Assembly (NCBI RefSeq): GCF_000521605.1
Contig: NZ_CP006942.1
Location: forward strand, 1,984,001-2,048,000
Origin: Mannheimia sp. USDA-ARS-USMARC-1261
GTDB taxonomy: Bacteria; Pseudomonadota; Gammaproteobacteria; Enterobacterales; Pasteurellaceae
Direction of reading: 5' to 3'
DNA: 64,000 nucleotides
The position numbers and the translations under genes were made by a program. The notes below the pieces were generated by a model. The model was given only the letters and a program-made list of their open reading frames with translations. It ran no database searches and was not told where the DNA came from. Positions 38,917 through 48,711 of the stretch are shown here, piece after piece. How positions within the stretch are numbered: the stretch's first letter is position 1; every line of letters starts with the position of its first letter.

Positions 38917-39825
38917 ATGAACAAAAATTCCCTTTTTTCGATTTGGTTTACCACTGCTCGCCCAAAAACTTTGCCGCTGGCGTTAGCATCAATTATTGTC
39001 GGCTCGGCACTGGCTCATTGGGCTGGAAAATTTGATTTTATTACGACATTATTGGCTTTTATTACGACTATCTTGCTACAAATTCTCTCTAACTTCGCTA
39101 ACGATTACGGCGACCACGTGAAAGGTTCCGACACCAAAGAACGAATCGGACCGCTTCGAGCCATTCAGCAAGGAGCAATTAGTGGCGAGCAACTAAAAAA
39201 AGCGGTGATTATTTTAAGTCTGCTCTCTTTTATTTCAGGCGTAGCATTAAGTGCTTATGCCTTTGAGAGCATTCAAGACTTGTTCTTTTTTATTGGGCTG
39301 GGTGTGGTGTCCATTGTTGCTGCAATCACTTACACCGTCGGCAAAAAGGCTTACGGTTATCTAGGATTAGGTGATCTATTTGTGCTGATTTTCTTTGGCT
39401 TTGTAGCGGTTATCGGCGTGTTTTACCTGCAAGCTCATAGTGTACCATCAATAATTTTACTACCTGCTTTCGGCTGCGGATTACTCTCGGTTGCGGTATT
39501 AAATATCAATAATTTGCGTGATATTAACCAAGACAGACAAGCCGGCAAAAACACGCTGATTGTGAGAATTGGCAGCCAAAACGGGCGAAAATACCACGTT
39601 GCGTTGTTGGTACTAGCGGTTATTTCTTATCTGATTTTTGCTATTTCGGAATTTGAACATTGGTACAGTTTCCTGTTCTTACTCGCTGTACCGTTGCTCG
39701 CAAAACACGCACGTTTTGTTTATCAACACCAAGATCCAAAAGAGCTTTACCCAATTCTAGGACAAATGGCAGGCTTGGCATTAATCACTAACTTGTTGTT
39801 TAGCTTGGGGATTTTGTTGGGGTAA
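38917..39825 (+). CDS. menA: 1,4-dihydroxy-2-naphthoate octaprenyltransferase MenA
   Basis: 302 residues, a polytopic UbiA-family prenyltransferase making demethylmenaquinone. The Asp-rich motif is in NDYGDHVKGSDT (62-73), followed by ERIGPLRAIQQGAIS, and the second motif in NNLRDINQDRQAGKNTL. Start ATG at 38917. Its terminator is a USS pair. Confidence 0.95.
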   Translation: MNKNSLFSIWFTTARPKTLPLALASIIVGSALAHWAGKFDFITTLLAFITTILLQILSNFANDYGDHVKGSDTKERIGPLRAIQQGAISGEQLKKAVIILSLLSFISGVALSAYAFESIQDLFFFIGLGVVSIVAAITYTVGKKAYGYLGLGDLFVLIFFGFVAVIGVFYLQAHSVPSIILLPAFGCGLLSVAVLNINNLRDINQDRQAGKNTLIVRIGSQNGRKYHVALLVLAVISYLIFAISEFEHWYSFLFLLAVPLLAKHARFVYQHQDPKELYPILGQMAGLALITNLLFSLGILLG

Positions 39826-39847
39826 GTTGCAAAATTTCAACAAAAAT

Positions 39848-39886
39848 AAACCGCTTGTAATAAAGAATTACAAGCGGTTGTTTTTT
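39848..39886. terminator. USS-pair terminator after menA
   Basis: AACCGCTTGTAAT (39849-39861) and ATTACAAGCGGTT (39867-39879) form a perfect 13-bp stem with a 5-base loop, followed by GTTTTTT. Each arm contains an exact uptake-signal core. It lies between convergent menA and the RsiV-like gene. Confidence 0.85.
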
Positions 39887-39901
39887 AACTTGAATTTACA
39901 A

Positions 39902-40891
39902 TTAGTTCTCCAGTTCTTCTGCAAAGACCCCATCTTTTTCACCACGTTGATAATCTGAATTGAGTAACTTATTGATACTATACCAATCCGCTTCAACCTC
40001 TATATCGCCTTCTGCGTAAGCACCCAATTCGTATGGAGGATAAACAAAGGCAATCCCTTCGGGGGTGAAATAGAATTGGTCAGAAATACGGAACTCTTTT
40101 TTATCTCCAAATCCATTATATTTACCATTTTCATCCACTCGCTCACGGCTGTAATTTTCCCAAAGGAGCTCTTTCAGTTGGGATTGATTTTTTGGGCTGA
40201 TTAAATCATTTAAGCCAATGACTGCTTTTTTAGCTAAATCGACATTAATGTATTGCGTATGGTGCATTCCGTGAGCACCACCTGTGTAGCTATAATGTGT
40301 CATCAAAAAAGTAGCGATATTATTGCGTTGCCCCATAAAAGTACTATGAATATGCTCATCATAGCCAATTGTAGGCTCTGTTTTCGTACTTTCCAGTAAA
40401 CCTTGATAAACCTCTTCACGGTGCTTTTTAAACTCTTCTTCGGTGGGATTTTTTAGCTTTCTACCTTGTTCTTCATTGTGATCATAAACCTGATTAATCA
40501 ACAGTTGATTGAGCCAATCAAAATTTGTTTTTGGAAGCGTAACAATCGAACTCACCGTACTTTCTTCTATTGCAAATTCTTCTTTTGGATCAACTTTATG
40601 TTTAATCACATCTTTTTTATCGAAGATTTTCACAATCTCAACGTTTAATGCGGTGTTTTGTTGGGCTTTCTCTAGTTCTGCTTTTAATTTTTCATTCTCC
40701 GCTTTCACACCTGAAAGTTCAGCAACTTCTGCTTCTTTTTTTGCCAAGTCTGACTGGGCATTTTTTAATTCTGTGCCTAAGTGAACAATCTGTTTTTCGG
40801 CTTCTAATACCGTTTGTGTCATTTTGCCGTCTTCACAACCCGCAATTACAAATACTGAGCTAATTAAAAGTGCTAATAGTGATTTATTCAT
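39902..40891 (-). CDS. RsiV/DUF3298-family lipoprotein with coiled coil
   Basis: 329 residues. The lipobox IAGC (16-19) predicts a lipoprotein. Residues about 25-78 are an E/K/A/L-rich coiled coil. The C-terminal domain has the DUF3298 hallmarks: MTHYSYTGGAHG, YINVDLAKKAVIGLNDLI, FYFTPEGIAFVYPPYELGAYAEG. In Bacillus RsiV, a domain of this family binds lysozyme and controls a sigma factor; whether this one binds lysozyme or regulates anything is unknown. It lies 93 bases after rpoD on the same strand but a terminator intervenes. Confidence 0.8.
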   Translation of the reverse strand: MNKSLLALLISSVFVIAGCEDGKMTQTVLEAEKQIVHLGTELKNAQSDLAKKEAEVAELSGVKAENEKLKAELEKAQQNTALNVEIVKIFDKKDVIKHKVDPKEEFAIEESTVSSIVTLPKTNFDWLNQLLINQVYDHNEEQGRKLKNPTEEEFKKHREEVYQGLLESTKTEPTIGYDEHIHSTFMGQRNNIATFLMTHYSYTGGAHGMHHTQYINVDLAKKAVIGLNDLISPKNQSQLKELLWENYSRERVDENGKYNGFGDKKEFRISDQFYFTPEGIAFVYPPYELGAYAEGDIEVEADWYSINKLLNSDYQRGEKDGVFAEELEN

Positions 40892-40947
40892 ATCTCTCCC
40901 TCTTGTAAAAAATTTAAGAAAAACAACCGCTTGTTGTTCATCTTAAA

Positions 40948-40980
40948 ACAAAAACCCCTGTACCACAAGGCACAGGGGAA
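40948..40980 (-). terminator. Terminator of rpoD
   Basis: On the minus strand CCCCTGTGCC pairs with GGTACAGGGG (40978-40969 and 40964-40955), followed by TTTTTGTTTT. It ends the rpsU-dnaG-rpoD operon. Confidence 0.85.
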
Positions 40981-40984
40981 ATCA

Positions 40985-42856
40985 TTAATCGTCTAAGAAA
41001 CTGCGTAAGGTTTCTGAACGGCTCGGGTGGCGTAATTTACGCAACGCTTTTGCCTCAATCTGACGAATACGCTCACGGGTTACATCAAACTGTTTGCCCA
41101 CTTCCTCAAGGGTGTGGTCGGTGTTCATATCAATACCGAAACGCATACGCAATACTTTCGCTTCACGAGGCGTTAAACCTTCTAACACTTCGTTGGTTGC
41201 CATACGCAAGCTCTCAGCGGTTGCAGAATCCAATGGTAATTCAAGGCTTTCGTCTTGAATGAAATCGCCTAAATGTGAATCATCATCGTCGCCGATTGGA
41301 GTTTCCATTGAAATCGGCTCTTTGGCAATTTTCAATACTTTGCGGATTTTATCTTCCGGCATTCCCATACGTTCTGCCAACTCTTCCGGTGTGGCTTCAC
41401 GCCCCATTTCCTGTAAACATTGGCGAGAAATACGATTGAGTTTGTTGATGGTTTCAATCATATGCACCGGAATACGGATGGTACGAGCCTGATCCGCAAT
41501 CGAACGGGTAATTGCCTGACGAATCCACCAGGTTGCATAGGTTGAGAACTTATAACCACGACGGTATTCAAATTTATCCACTGCTTTCATCAAACCGATA
41601 TTTCCCTCTTGGATTAAATCCAAGAACTGTAAACCACGATTAGTGTATTTTTTTGCAATGGAGATAACTAAACGTAAGTTCGCTTCCACCATCTCTTTTT
41701 TCGCACGGCGGGCTTTTAGCTCACCATTAGAAATACGACCGCCAATCTCACGGATTTGAGCAATGGTTAAACCTGACGTTTGTTCTAAATTTTGTAAATT
41801 TGCGATATTAACACGAATGTTATCTACATAATTTGCAAGTTTTGGTGCAGCATTTTTCTTTGCATTAATCGCTTTTTCAATCCACGCTTCACTTAATTCG
41901 TGCCCTTGGAATGCTTTTAAGAAATCGGTTTTCTTCATACCCGAATATTCAACCGCATAACGCTGAATTTGACGTTCTTCCGCACGCACTTGCTTCATTA
42001 GTTTTTGCATAGTGGCAACTAATAAATCAAACTGTTTCGGTACTAAACGGAACTCACGGAAAATATTCGATAAAATTTCGATCTGTTCTCTTGATTTTTT
42101 GTTAGTACGACCGTGTTTTTGAATACATAACAACACTTTCTCGTGTTGGCTGCGTAATGCTTCAAATTTTTCTCGTGCTAATTCAGGATCGATTGAGCTG
42201 TCATCGCTGCTGTCTGAGCTGCTATCACTTTCTTCGTCTTCATTTTCGTCATCTTCAACATCGGCTACCGTATCTGACTCTTCATCATCATCAAGATCTA
42301 CCTCTAATTCTTCCGTAACTTGCTCTGATGCATTCGGATCAACAAAGGCTGTAACTAAATCAGAAATACGCATTTCACCCGATTCTACTTGGGTGTAACA
42401 TTCTAAAAGTCCGACTAAAGCTTCCGGGTACTCTGCAATCGCACATTGCACTTCATTGATACCGTCTTCAATACGTTTTGCAATATCGATCTCGCCTTCA
42501 CGAGTTAAAAGCTCCACTGTACCCATTTCACGCATATACATACGCACCGGATCAGTAGTTCTGCCTAGCTCTGATTCTACGGTTGAAAGCACTTTCGTAG
42601 CTTCTTCTACCACATCTTCATCAGCGATATTCTCAGCCAGGAGTAAATCATCCGCATCAGGGGCAACCTCTAAGACTTGGATCCCCATATCATTGATCAT
42701 CTGAATAATATCTTCGATCTGCTCTGCATCTACTAACTCTTCAGGTAAATGATCGTGCACCTCAGAAAGCGTTAAATAACCTTGTTCACGCCCTTGTGTA
42801 ATCAAAAGTTCTAACTGGGATTGCTGTTCTAATTGTTGATCTGCTTGATTTTCCAT
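40985..42856 (-). CDS. rpoD: RNA polymerase primary sigma factor (sigma-70)
   Basis: 623 residues with region 1.1, region 1.2 ([23 protein letters not shown]), an acidic D/E/S-rich nonconserved insert (about 195-232), region 2.4 ([36 protein letters not shown]), region 3 and the region 4.2 helix-turn-helix ([32 protein letters not shown]). It directs housekeeping transcription. It is the last gene of the rpsU-dnaG-rpoD operon. Confidence 0.98.
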   Translation of the reverse strand: MENQADQQLEQQSQLELLITQGREQGYLTLSEVHDHLPEELVDAEQIEDIIQMINDMGIQVLEVAPDADDLLLAENIADEDVVEEATKVLSTVESELGRTTDPVRMYMREMGTVELLTREGEIDIAKRIEDGINEVQCAIAEYPEALVGLLECYTQVESGEMRISDLVTAFVDPNASEQVTEELEVDLDDDEESDTVADVEDDENEDEESDSSSDSSDDSSIDPELAREKFEALRSQHEKVLLCIQKHGRTNKKSREQIEILSNIFREFRLVPKQFDLLVATMQKLMKQVRAEERQIQRYAVEYSGMKKTDFLKAFQGHELSEAWIEKAINAKKNAAPKLANYVDNIRVNIANLQNLEQTSGLTIAQIREIGGRISNGELKARRAKKEMVEANLRLVISIAKKYTNRGLQFLDLIQEGNIGLMKAVDKFEYRRGYKFSTYATWWIRQAITRSIADQARTIRIPVHMIETINKLNRISRQCLQEMGREATPEELAERMGMPEDKIRKVLKIAKEPISMETPIGDDDDSHLGDFIQDESLELPLDSATAESLRMATNEVLEGLTPREAKVLRMRFGIDMNTDHTLEEVGKQFDVTRERIRQIEAKALRKLRHPSRSETLRSFLDD

Positions 42857-42949
42857 AGTTTATCCGTTTATTTTGCGAGCAAAAAATAGTAATGGATTAT
42901 ACCACTAAATTCAGCTTGGCTTGGTAAATTTGCAAAAAATTTATGAATC

Positions 42950-44713
42950 TTAACCGCTTGTTATACGATTTTGCTCTAAAAAAAAGTACTCTTTTTTCTC
43001 ATCGTCAGTTAAACCCACCGTTCGGTCTTTGGCAATTAACTCTTCTTTTCGTAATTCCACTAATTTAGCATAAAGAAAATCGAGCGTTTCAATAAAGGTG
43101 GTTTCAACGTTTTCCGGCAACACTAAATGTTCCCAACTTGCGAGTGTTTCAACGATTTTATATTGGGGATGTTCTCGATAATGTTCAAGTATCCCCCCCA
43201 TACTAATGCCGGCATTTTGTTGACAAATCGCTACAATATCCGTTAATAATTCAAAACCCGGCTCTTTTAAGGCTTTTAGAGAACTCACATCCGGTACAAA
43301 TTTCACTAAATGTGGGTTTTGCAATAATAACGCTATCAGCAATCGCATTGGCGTTCGCTTGATTTTAACGGCTTGATGAGCCGCTCTCTCTTCTGCTTTT
43401 TTATTCGGTAATAATGTTTCTATCTGTGTTGGATCGAGAATGCCTAACTTCTGCCCTAAAATATTGCGTAAATAAACACGCAACATTTCACCCGGAATGC
43501 GGTTAATCAGCGGTACGGCTAAAGCTGCCAATTTGGATTTTCCTTCTTTTGAGGAGAGGTCCACATCAGCAAGTAAACTATCAAACAAGAAATCACTCAG
43601 AGATTTGGCATTCTCTGCCAAATATTGATCAAAACCGGCTTTACCTTGCGAGCGAATGAAAGTATCTGGATCTTCGCCATCAGGCAAGAAAATAAATTTG
43701 AGCTGACGACCGTCTTGCAAGTATGGTAGAGCATTTTCTAATGCTCGCCACGCTGCATCTCGTCCGGCTCTATCACCATCATAGCAACAGATAATCTGCT
43801 CAGTGCAGCGGAACATTTGCTGAATTTGCTCACCTGTAGTGGCTGTACCTAATGAAGCCACAGCATTATCTACTCCAAATTGAGCCAGAGCCACTACGTC
43901 CATATAACCTTCCACTACAAAGAGATAATCAGGGTTTTCATCCACTTTGAGTGCTTGATATAAACCGTAAAGCTCACTACCTTTATGGTAAATTACCGTT
44001 TCAGGCGAGTTCATATACTTCGCACCTTGCTCATCATTTGGCAACACTCGCCCCCCAAAGGCGATCACACGTCCACGCTTATCCCGAATAGGGAACATTA
44101 CCCGATTGCGAAATTTATCGTAAATTCGACCGCTATCATTTTTAGTTAAGATCCCTGTATCGAGCAATTTTTGTGTTTCTTCAGGCGATTGCCCAAAAGT
44201 ACGTAATGCCGCATCAAAGGCATTAGGAGCAAAACCAATTTCAAAACGTTCAATAATCTCCGCCGATAAACCACGCTGTTGCAAATAACTTTGTGGCTCA
44301 ATTTGATGGGTAAGATTTTGCTGATAAAACTTCGCTACCGCCTCCATCAACTCATAGAGATTACGCTTGGTTTTAAAATTCGCTTGCGGTTTACCATCAC
44401 GACTAATGATATTTTCTCTCGGCACTTCTAGCCCGTGCATAGCCGCAAGCTCTTCAATTGCCTCCGGAAATTCTAATTTTTCGTAATCCATCAAAAAAGT
44501 GATGACATTACCGTGAACGCCACAACCAAAGCAGTGATAAAACTGTTTCGACTGGCTTACCGAAAATGAAGGGGTTTTCTCGTGATGAAAAGGACAACAG
44601 GCTTGATAATCTCGTCCTGCTTTTTTGAGCTTGACCCGACTGTTGATGACCTCAACAATATCAGTACGAGCGATGAGATCATCAATAAACGAACGTGGAA
44701 TTGTGCCTTTCAT
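42950..44713 (-). CDS. dnaG: DNA primase
   Basis: 587 residues. The N-terminal CHC2 zinc finger is in CPFHHEKTPSF with CFGC (Cys40, His43, Cys61, Cys64). The TOPRIM catalytic core has VVEGYMDVVAL and DGDRAGRDAAWRALENALPY; the C-terminal domain binds DnaB. ATG at 44713 (MKGTIPRSFIDDL) matches the family; the frame is open 30 bases upstream. A pair of uptake-signal cores (about 44741-44785) lies upstream. Confidence 0.97.
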   Translation of the reverse strand: MKGTIPRSFIDDLIARTDIVEVINSRVKLKKAGRDYQACCPFHHEKTPSFSVSQSKQFYHCFGCGVHGNVITFLMDYEKLEFPEAIEELAAMHGLEVPRENIISRDGKPQANFKTKRNLYELMEAVAKFYQQNLTHQIEPQSYLQQRGLSAEIIERFEIGFAPNAFDAALRTFGQSPEETQKLLDTGILTKNDSGRIYDKFRNRVMFPIRDKRGRVIAFGGRVLPNDEQGAKYMNSPETVIYHKGSELYGLYQALKVDENPDYLFVVEGYMDVVALAQFGVDNAVASLGTATTGEQIQQMFRCTEQIICCYDGDRAGRDAAWRALENALPYLQDGRQLKFIFLPDGEDPDTFIRSQGKAGFDQYLAENAKSLSDFLFDSLLADVDLSSKEGKSKLAALAVPLINRIPGEMLRVYLRNILGQKLGILDPTQIETLLPNKKAEERAAHQAVKIKRTPMRLLIALLLQNPHLVKFVPDVSSLKALKEPGFELLTDIVAICQQNAGISMGGILEHYREHPQYKIVETLASWEHLVLPENVETTFIETLDFLYAKLVELRKEELIAKDRTVGLTDDEKKEYFFLEQNRITSG

Positions 44714-44799
44714 TGATTGCCTCCTGCTCTTTGAATGATACAAGCGGATAATTTATCGTAAAATTTTACCAAAATATGACCGCTTGAAATAGAAACGTT

Positions 44800-44840
44800 A
44801 AAAACACCAAAACCGTGAGCCTAAAAGGAATCACGGTTTC
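44800..44840 (-). terminator. Attenuator/terminator after rpsU
   Basis: On the minus strand AAACCGTGA pairs with TCACGGTTT (44839-44831 and 44818-44810) over a 12-base loop, followed by TGGTGTTTTT. Placed between rpsU and dnaG, it is expected to allow partial read-through so that S21 is made in large excess of primase, as in E. coli. Confidence 0.8.
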
Positions 44841-44868
44841 GATATATTTTTGCTAATTAGCGAACTAA

Positions 44869-45084
44869 TTAGTATAAACGTGTGTTGCGTGCGTTCTCAC
44901 GGAAATTACGTTTAGCGTGGCGTTTAGCAAGTGATGCTTTTTCACGTTTACGAATTGTAGTTGGTTTTTCGTAGAATTCACGAGCACGAACTTCTGCTAA
45001 GATACCTGCTTTTTCGCAAGAGCGTTTGAAACGACGTAATGCAACGTCAAATGATTCATTTTCACGAACTTTAATTACTGGCAT
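44869..45084 (-). CDS. rpsU: 30S ribosomal protein S21
   Basis: 71 residues, [25 protein letters not shown].., shown here as [10 protein letters not shown] and [14 protein letters not shown]; strongly basic C-terminus. It is needed for translation initiation. It is the first gene of the macromolecular synthesis operon and one border of the O-antigen region in this lineage. Confidence 0.98.
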   Translation of the reverse strand: MPVIKVRENESFDVALRRFKRSCEKAGILAEVRAREFYEKPTTIRKREKASLAKRHAKRNFRENARNTRLY

Positions 45085-45161
45085 ATGCCATCACCTCAGA
45101 AAAATAGATTAAATTATTAACCGCATACAATTTTGGCGGCATAGAACAAAAAAGGTAGTGC

Positions 45162-45190
45162 ATTCTACCTCAACAAAAAAGCAAAGTAAA
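45162..45190 (-). promoter_or_regulatory. Sigma-70 promoter of the rpsU operon
   Basis: Read on the minus strand: -35 TTTACT (45190-45185), 17-base spacer, -10 TAGAAT (45167-45162). It overlaps a small palindrome AGGTAG-N6-CTACCT (45153-45170). It is about 78 bases upstream of the S21 start. I saw no convincing LexA box. Confidence 0.6.
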
Positions 45191-45322
45191 GAGCAGATTA
45201 AGGCTGAAATGCTAAGTTTATTGCATACAAATCAGAAACAAATTTATCTTAAAAAAGAGATGGATAGGTCTAAAGCTATTAGGATAAAATAAGTATGTTT
45301 TTTATTGCTTAGGTAAATTTTT

Positions 45323-46576
45323 ATGTTGTTAAATTTCAGAAAAATAGAAAAAAACCATATCATTTTTTTCTCTAACATATTGATTGCATTATTTTTTGTA
45401 ACTATTTTAACCTTTAAAAAAGGTTACAGCTATGTGCCAATAACACTTGGTACTATCGCTACCTTGACTTTCTTATACTATCGCTTAAAACTCAAAATAA
45501 AGTGGCAGTGGGATCAAGAAGACAAATACCTAATTTTTGCACTCATTGCCTATTTTTTCACTTTTGTGCTATCTATCATTTTTAATGGTGATGGAATTAG
45601 GATAATTGATAATCCAAGCAGGATATTACTCTTCATTCCATTGATTTTTTTCTTTGCTCTTTACCCAATTAAAAAAAATGTACTCTTTCACTTCATACCA
45701 ATTGGTTCATTTATTACAGGGATATTAGCGATTTACCAGAAGTTTTTCCTAGAATTACCAAAACCATTTCCTGGGATGATGAGTATCCAAGCGGGGGATA
45801 TTGCTATCTCATTAGCGATGTTTAGTATAGTTATTTCCCTATATTGGTTTAGTATAAATAAAAATGGACTTGGTATTTTATATATAGTATTTTCAGCATT
45901 TGGGTTAGTTGCAAGTATCCTTTCTGGAGCTAGAGGAGGCTGGGTTTCTTTTCCATTCTGCATTCTTTTCATTTTAGCCTGCTATTATAAAAATCTTAAT
46001 AAGAAGGCTCTATTATTAATCATATCTATATTCACTATTTCTATTTTAATATTTATTACAAGAGCTGAATTTGAATTCGCAGAAAGATATAGCTCCGCAA
46101 AAACAGATGTAAAAAATTATTTTGAAAAAGGAATAAAAAATTCTTCGCAAGGAGCTCGCTTAGATATGTGGGAAAATGGGATTATCGCGATCAATGAAAA
46201 GCCATTGCTAGGTCATGGTAACTTAGGATATGACCAGTTCAGAGATAGGCAAATAAGAGCTCAAAAAATGGCAGAGACCAGCTCATTTAATAGTCTCCAC
46301 AATCAATATCTAGAAGCATTTGTTAAAAGAGGAATTATTGGCTTTACAGCCTTAATGGTAATTTTAATTGTCCCATTGGCCATTTTTATACAGCGTCTAA
46401 AAAGCAATAATAACTATACTAAAAGCATTGCTGTATTAGGAATAGTGCATATTATATCACATATGTTCTTTTTCTTAACTCAATCTTTCTTTACTCATAC
46501 TTCAGGTACAATATTCTATTTCTTTATGCTAATTTTGTTATATCATGCGATCAAGCAGAAAGAAAATATCAATTAA
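45323..46576 (+). CDS. O-antigen ligase (WaaL/Wzy_C family)
   Basis: 417 residues, about ten to twelve membrane segments. The large periplasmic loop contains the family pattern GARGGW, ARLDMWENGIIAINEKPLLGHG and SSFNSLHNQYLEAFVKRG, where the His of HNQ is usually essential. WaaL-type ligases transfer O-antigen from undecaprenyl-diphosphate to lipid A-core. It is the only plus-strand gene in the O-antigen block, convergent with the WbaP-like gene. A Wzy polymerase is already encoded at 50125-51456, which favours the ligase role, but this family also contains polymerases. Confidence 0.8.
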   Translation: MLLNFRKIEKNHIIFFSNILIALFFVTILTFKKGYSYVPITLGTIATLTFLYYRLKLKIKWQWDQEDKYLIFALIAYFFTFVLSIIFNGDGIRIIDNPSRILLFIPLIFFFALYPIKKNVLFHFIPIGSFITGILAIYQKFFLELPKPFPGMMSIQAGDIAISLAMFSIVISLYWFSINKNGLGILYIVFSAFGLVASILSGARGGWVSFPFCILFILACYYKNLNKKALLLIISIFTISILIFITRAEFEFAERYSSAKTDVKNYFEKGIKNSSQGARLDMWENGIIAINEKPLLGHGNLGYDQFRDRQIRAQKMAETSSFNSLHNQYLEAFVKRGIIGFTALMVILIVPLAIFIQRLKSNNNYTKSIAVLGIVHIISHMFFFLTQSFFTHTSGTIFYFFMLILLYHAIKQKENIN

Positions 46577-46579
46577 AAA

Positions 46580-46613
46580 TAAAGGCAGAATTTACTTTCT
46601 GCCTTTATTTATT
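46580..46613. terminator. Bidirectional terminator between the ligase and WbaP-like genes
   Basis: TAAAGGCAGA and TCTGCCTTTA form a 10-bp stem around ATTTACT-like loop, with A/T tracts on both sides (about 46582-46608). It lies between convergent genes. Confidence 0.8.
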
Positions 46614-46616
46614 TTC

Positions 46617-47888
46617 TTACCTTGCACCAAACCCTGTCAGCATTGTTTTTAATGTTTTAAAAATAATTAAAATATCCAACCATAGAGAAAAATTTTTGAT
46701 GTAATAGAAATCGTGTTCGACTTTCACACGAGTATCATCAACATCAGCTGCATAGCCGTGTACAACTTGCGCCCAGCCTGAAATTCCCGGTTTCACAATA
46801 TGGCGATAATTATAAAACGGGATTTCTTCCTCAAATTTATCAACGAAAGCTTTCTGTTCCGGACGCGGACCAATTAAACTCATATCACCTTTTAACACAT
46901 TAAAAAATTGTGGTAGTTCATCAATACGTGTTTTTCGGATAAATTTACCAATGCGAGTCACACGCATATCTCCGCTTGAGGCAAATTGTGCCCCATCTTT
47001 TTCAGAATCTTTGCACATACTTCTAAACTTATAGATGCGAAACTCTTTACCACCTTGACCAACACGGTTTTGGATAAACATTGCCCCACCTTCACTTTCC
47101 AAACAAATAGCAACAGCGGTGATAGCCATAATTGGCAATGTAATTGGGAATGTCAGCACAATAAGAGAAATATCTATAACACGTTTGATTAAAGAATAAA
47201 TTGGCGAAGGGAGTAATGACCCCAAATCATTTTCATACATATGATGAATTTTCACACGTCCCGTCAGTGATTCTTGTAACTGGCGAACATTGTAAACAGG
47301 GATACCATTTAAAGTACATTTCGCTAAAAACTTTTGCCAATCTGCTGATAATTCAGAAGAATGGAGATCAGCAGCAATCGCATTAATCCTCTTCTCTCCT
47401 AATTTAGGCTCAGTTAATTCAACCCAATCTACATTTTCAATTTGATTTAACGCTACAGCCTTCCCAAGTGAAATATAAGCAATTTTAGATACAATCCAAC
47501 GTCTAGAGACAAAGTAACCGATAAAGCAAAATAGCATTGTTAATACAAAACTAGTACCTAACAGCATATTTGAATAATCTAAACGGAATAGTGTTAATAC
47601 CATAAGTACAATAAAATACCACGCAATTACAGTTGAAAACACAAAGCTAGCCGATTTATTCCCTGGATATTTAATTAGTACTCTAAGTGTAATTGCAATC
47701 ATCACAAATGCTAACGAAGTTGCAACAAGGGTATTGGTACGAGTCTCCATTAAGTTAAATCCACCACCCCAAAAATAAAGAGCGGGTAATAAACTAGAAA
47801 AAATAATGCCTAGAATACTTTGTATCGTAGTACTAAAAAATAGTCGCTCGTACCAACGAGAGTGGCGTTTCTTTTTATAAATTTCCAT
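46617..47888 (-). CDS. Undecaprenyl-phosphate hexose-1-phosphate transferase (WbaP/WcaJ family)
   Basis: 423 residues. The N-terminal half has about four or five membrane spans; residues about 225-423 are the conserved sugar-transferase domain with KRVIDISLIVLTFPI, NRVGQGGKEFRIYKFRSM, RKTRIDELPQFFNVLKGDMSLIGPRPEQ and GISGWAQV. It starts O-antigen unit assembly by moving a hexose-1-phosphate (galactose or glucose) from UDP to undecaprenyl phosphate. It is the last gene of the twelve-gene minus-strand run. Confidence 0.9.
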   Translation of the reverse strand: MEIYKKKRHSRWYERLFFSTTIQSILGIIFSSLLPALYFWGGGFNLMETRTNTLVATSLAFVMIAITLRVLIKYPGNKSASFVFSTVIAWYFIVLMVLTLFRLDYSNMLLGTSFVLTMLFCFIGYFVSRRWIVSKIAYISLGKAVALNQIENVDWVELTEPKLGEKRINAIAADLHSSELSADWQKFLAKCTLNGIPVYNVRQLQESLTGRVKIHHMYENDLGSLLPSPIYSLIKRVIDISLIVLTFPITLPIMAITAVAICLESEGGAMFIQNRVGQGGKEFRIYKFRSMCKDSEKDGAQFASSGDMRVTRIGKFIRKTRIDELPQFFNVLKGDMSLIGPRPEQKAFVDKFEEEIPFYNYRHIVKPGISGWAQVVHGYAADVDDTRVKVEHDFYYIKNFSLWLDILIIFKTLKTMLTGFGAR

Positions 47889-47891
47889 AAA

Positions 47892-48701
47892 CTATCCTTT
47901 TCTTAACTTTTTATAAACCTTACCCAATAAGGATTTAGGTAATAATCGAGGCAATGCTCTCATTATAAAATAAATAGTAGCGACACTAGCTGATTGTAAT
48001 TTCAACAGGCTTTTCAATTGTGCTAATTGTAACTCGCTTTTAATATAATCAAACCCTTTACGACGAGCATACATAGCAGTTCCACTTCTCACTTTTACTA
48101 GAATCTCCGGTAAATTATATACTTTATATTGCTGTGCAATTACTCTTAGCCAAAGATTATAATCTTCCATATAAAGATGATGTTGATAACCACCCACTTG
48201 CTCAATAACAGATTTTTTATAAGCAGTTGCCATATGATTAAATGGGTTTCTCAATAAGGCGGACGAATAAATTTCCTCACAACTTACCGGCACCCTCTTA
48301 ATACCGAGAGAACTTGACATTGTTTCATCAAATTCCTCAACTTGCGTGCTAAATAAAACCACCTCAGGGTTTTCCTGAATAAATTTAACCTGTTTTTCAA
48401 AGCGTTCAGACAAGCAAATATCGTCTGTATCCATTCGAAATACCCACTCATTAGAACAATGCTTCAATCCTTCATTTAATGCTTGTCCCAATCCTACATT
48501 CTGTGGTAGGCGAACCACAACAAGCGGTAATTTTTCTGCAAAATTTTGCACCACTTGCTCTAAGCTTTCCGAGATTACTCCATCAAACACTATAACTATT
48601 TCACTTGCAGGTAAAGTTTGAGCTTGCAAAGAGTGCAAGCTCTCTTCCAAATAAGCGGGCTGCTCTTTATAGTATAAGGACATAAGAACTGAAAAATTCA
48701 T
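47892..48701 (-). CDS. Glycosyltransferase family 2
   Basis: 269 residues from MNFSVLMSLYYKEQPAYL. GT-A fold features: SLHSLQAQTLPASEIVIVFDG, LPQNVGLGQALNEGLKHC, and the metal-binding DTDD (FRMDTDDICLSERF). No membrane segment is obvious. ATG at 48701 has GATGGGG upstream, while the frame is open 33 bases further into the neighbour's end. It probably adds a sugar to the O-antigen unit; the sugar cannot be told. It contains the last exact uptake core (48520-48528) before the USS-free stretch. Confidence 0.87.
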   Translation of the reverse strand: MNFSVLMSLYYKEQPAYLEESLHSLQAQTLPASEIVIVFDGVISESLEQVVQNFAEKLPLVVVRLPQNVGLGQALNEGLKHCSNEWVFRMDTDDICLSERFEKQVKFIQENPEVVLFSTQVEEFDETMSSSLGIKRVPVSCEEIYSSALLRNPFNHMATAYKKSVIEQVGGYQHHLYMEDYNLWLRVIAQQYKVYNLPEILVKVRSGTAMYARRKGFDYIKSELQLAQLKSLLKLQSASVATIYFIMRALPRLLPKSLLGKVYKKLRKG

Positions 48702-48711
48702 ATAAACCCCA

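Noticed and set aside
42170-42310. Low-complexity repeat in rpoD
   Set aside because: It encodes the acidic D/E/S insert normal for gammaproteobacterial sigma-70.
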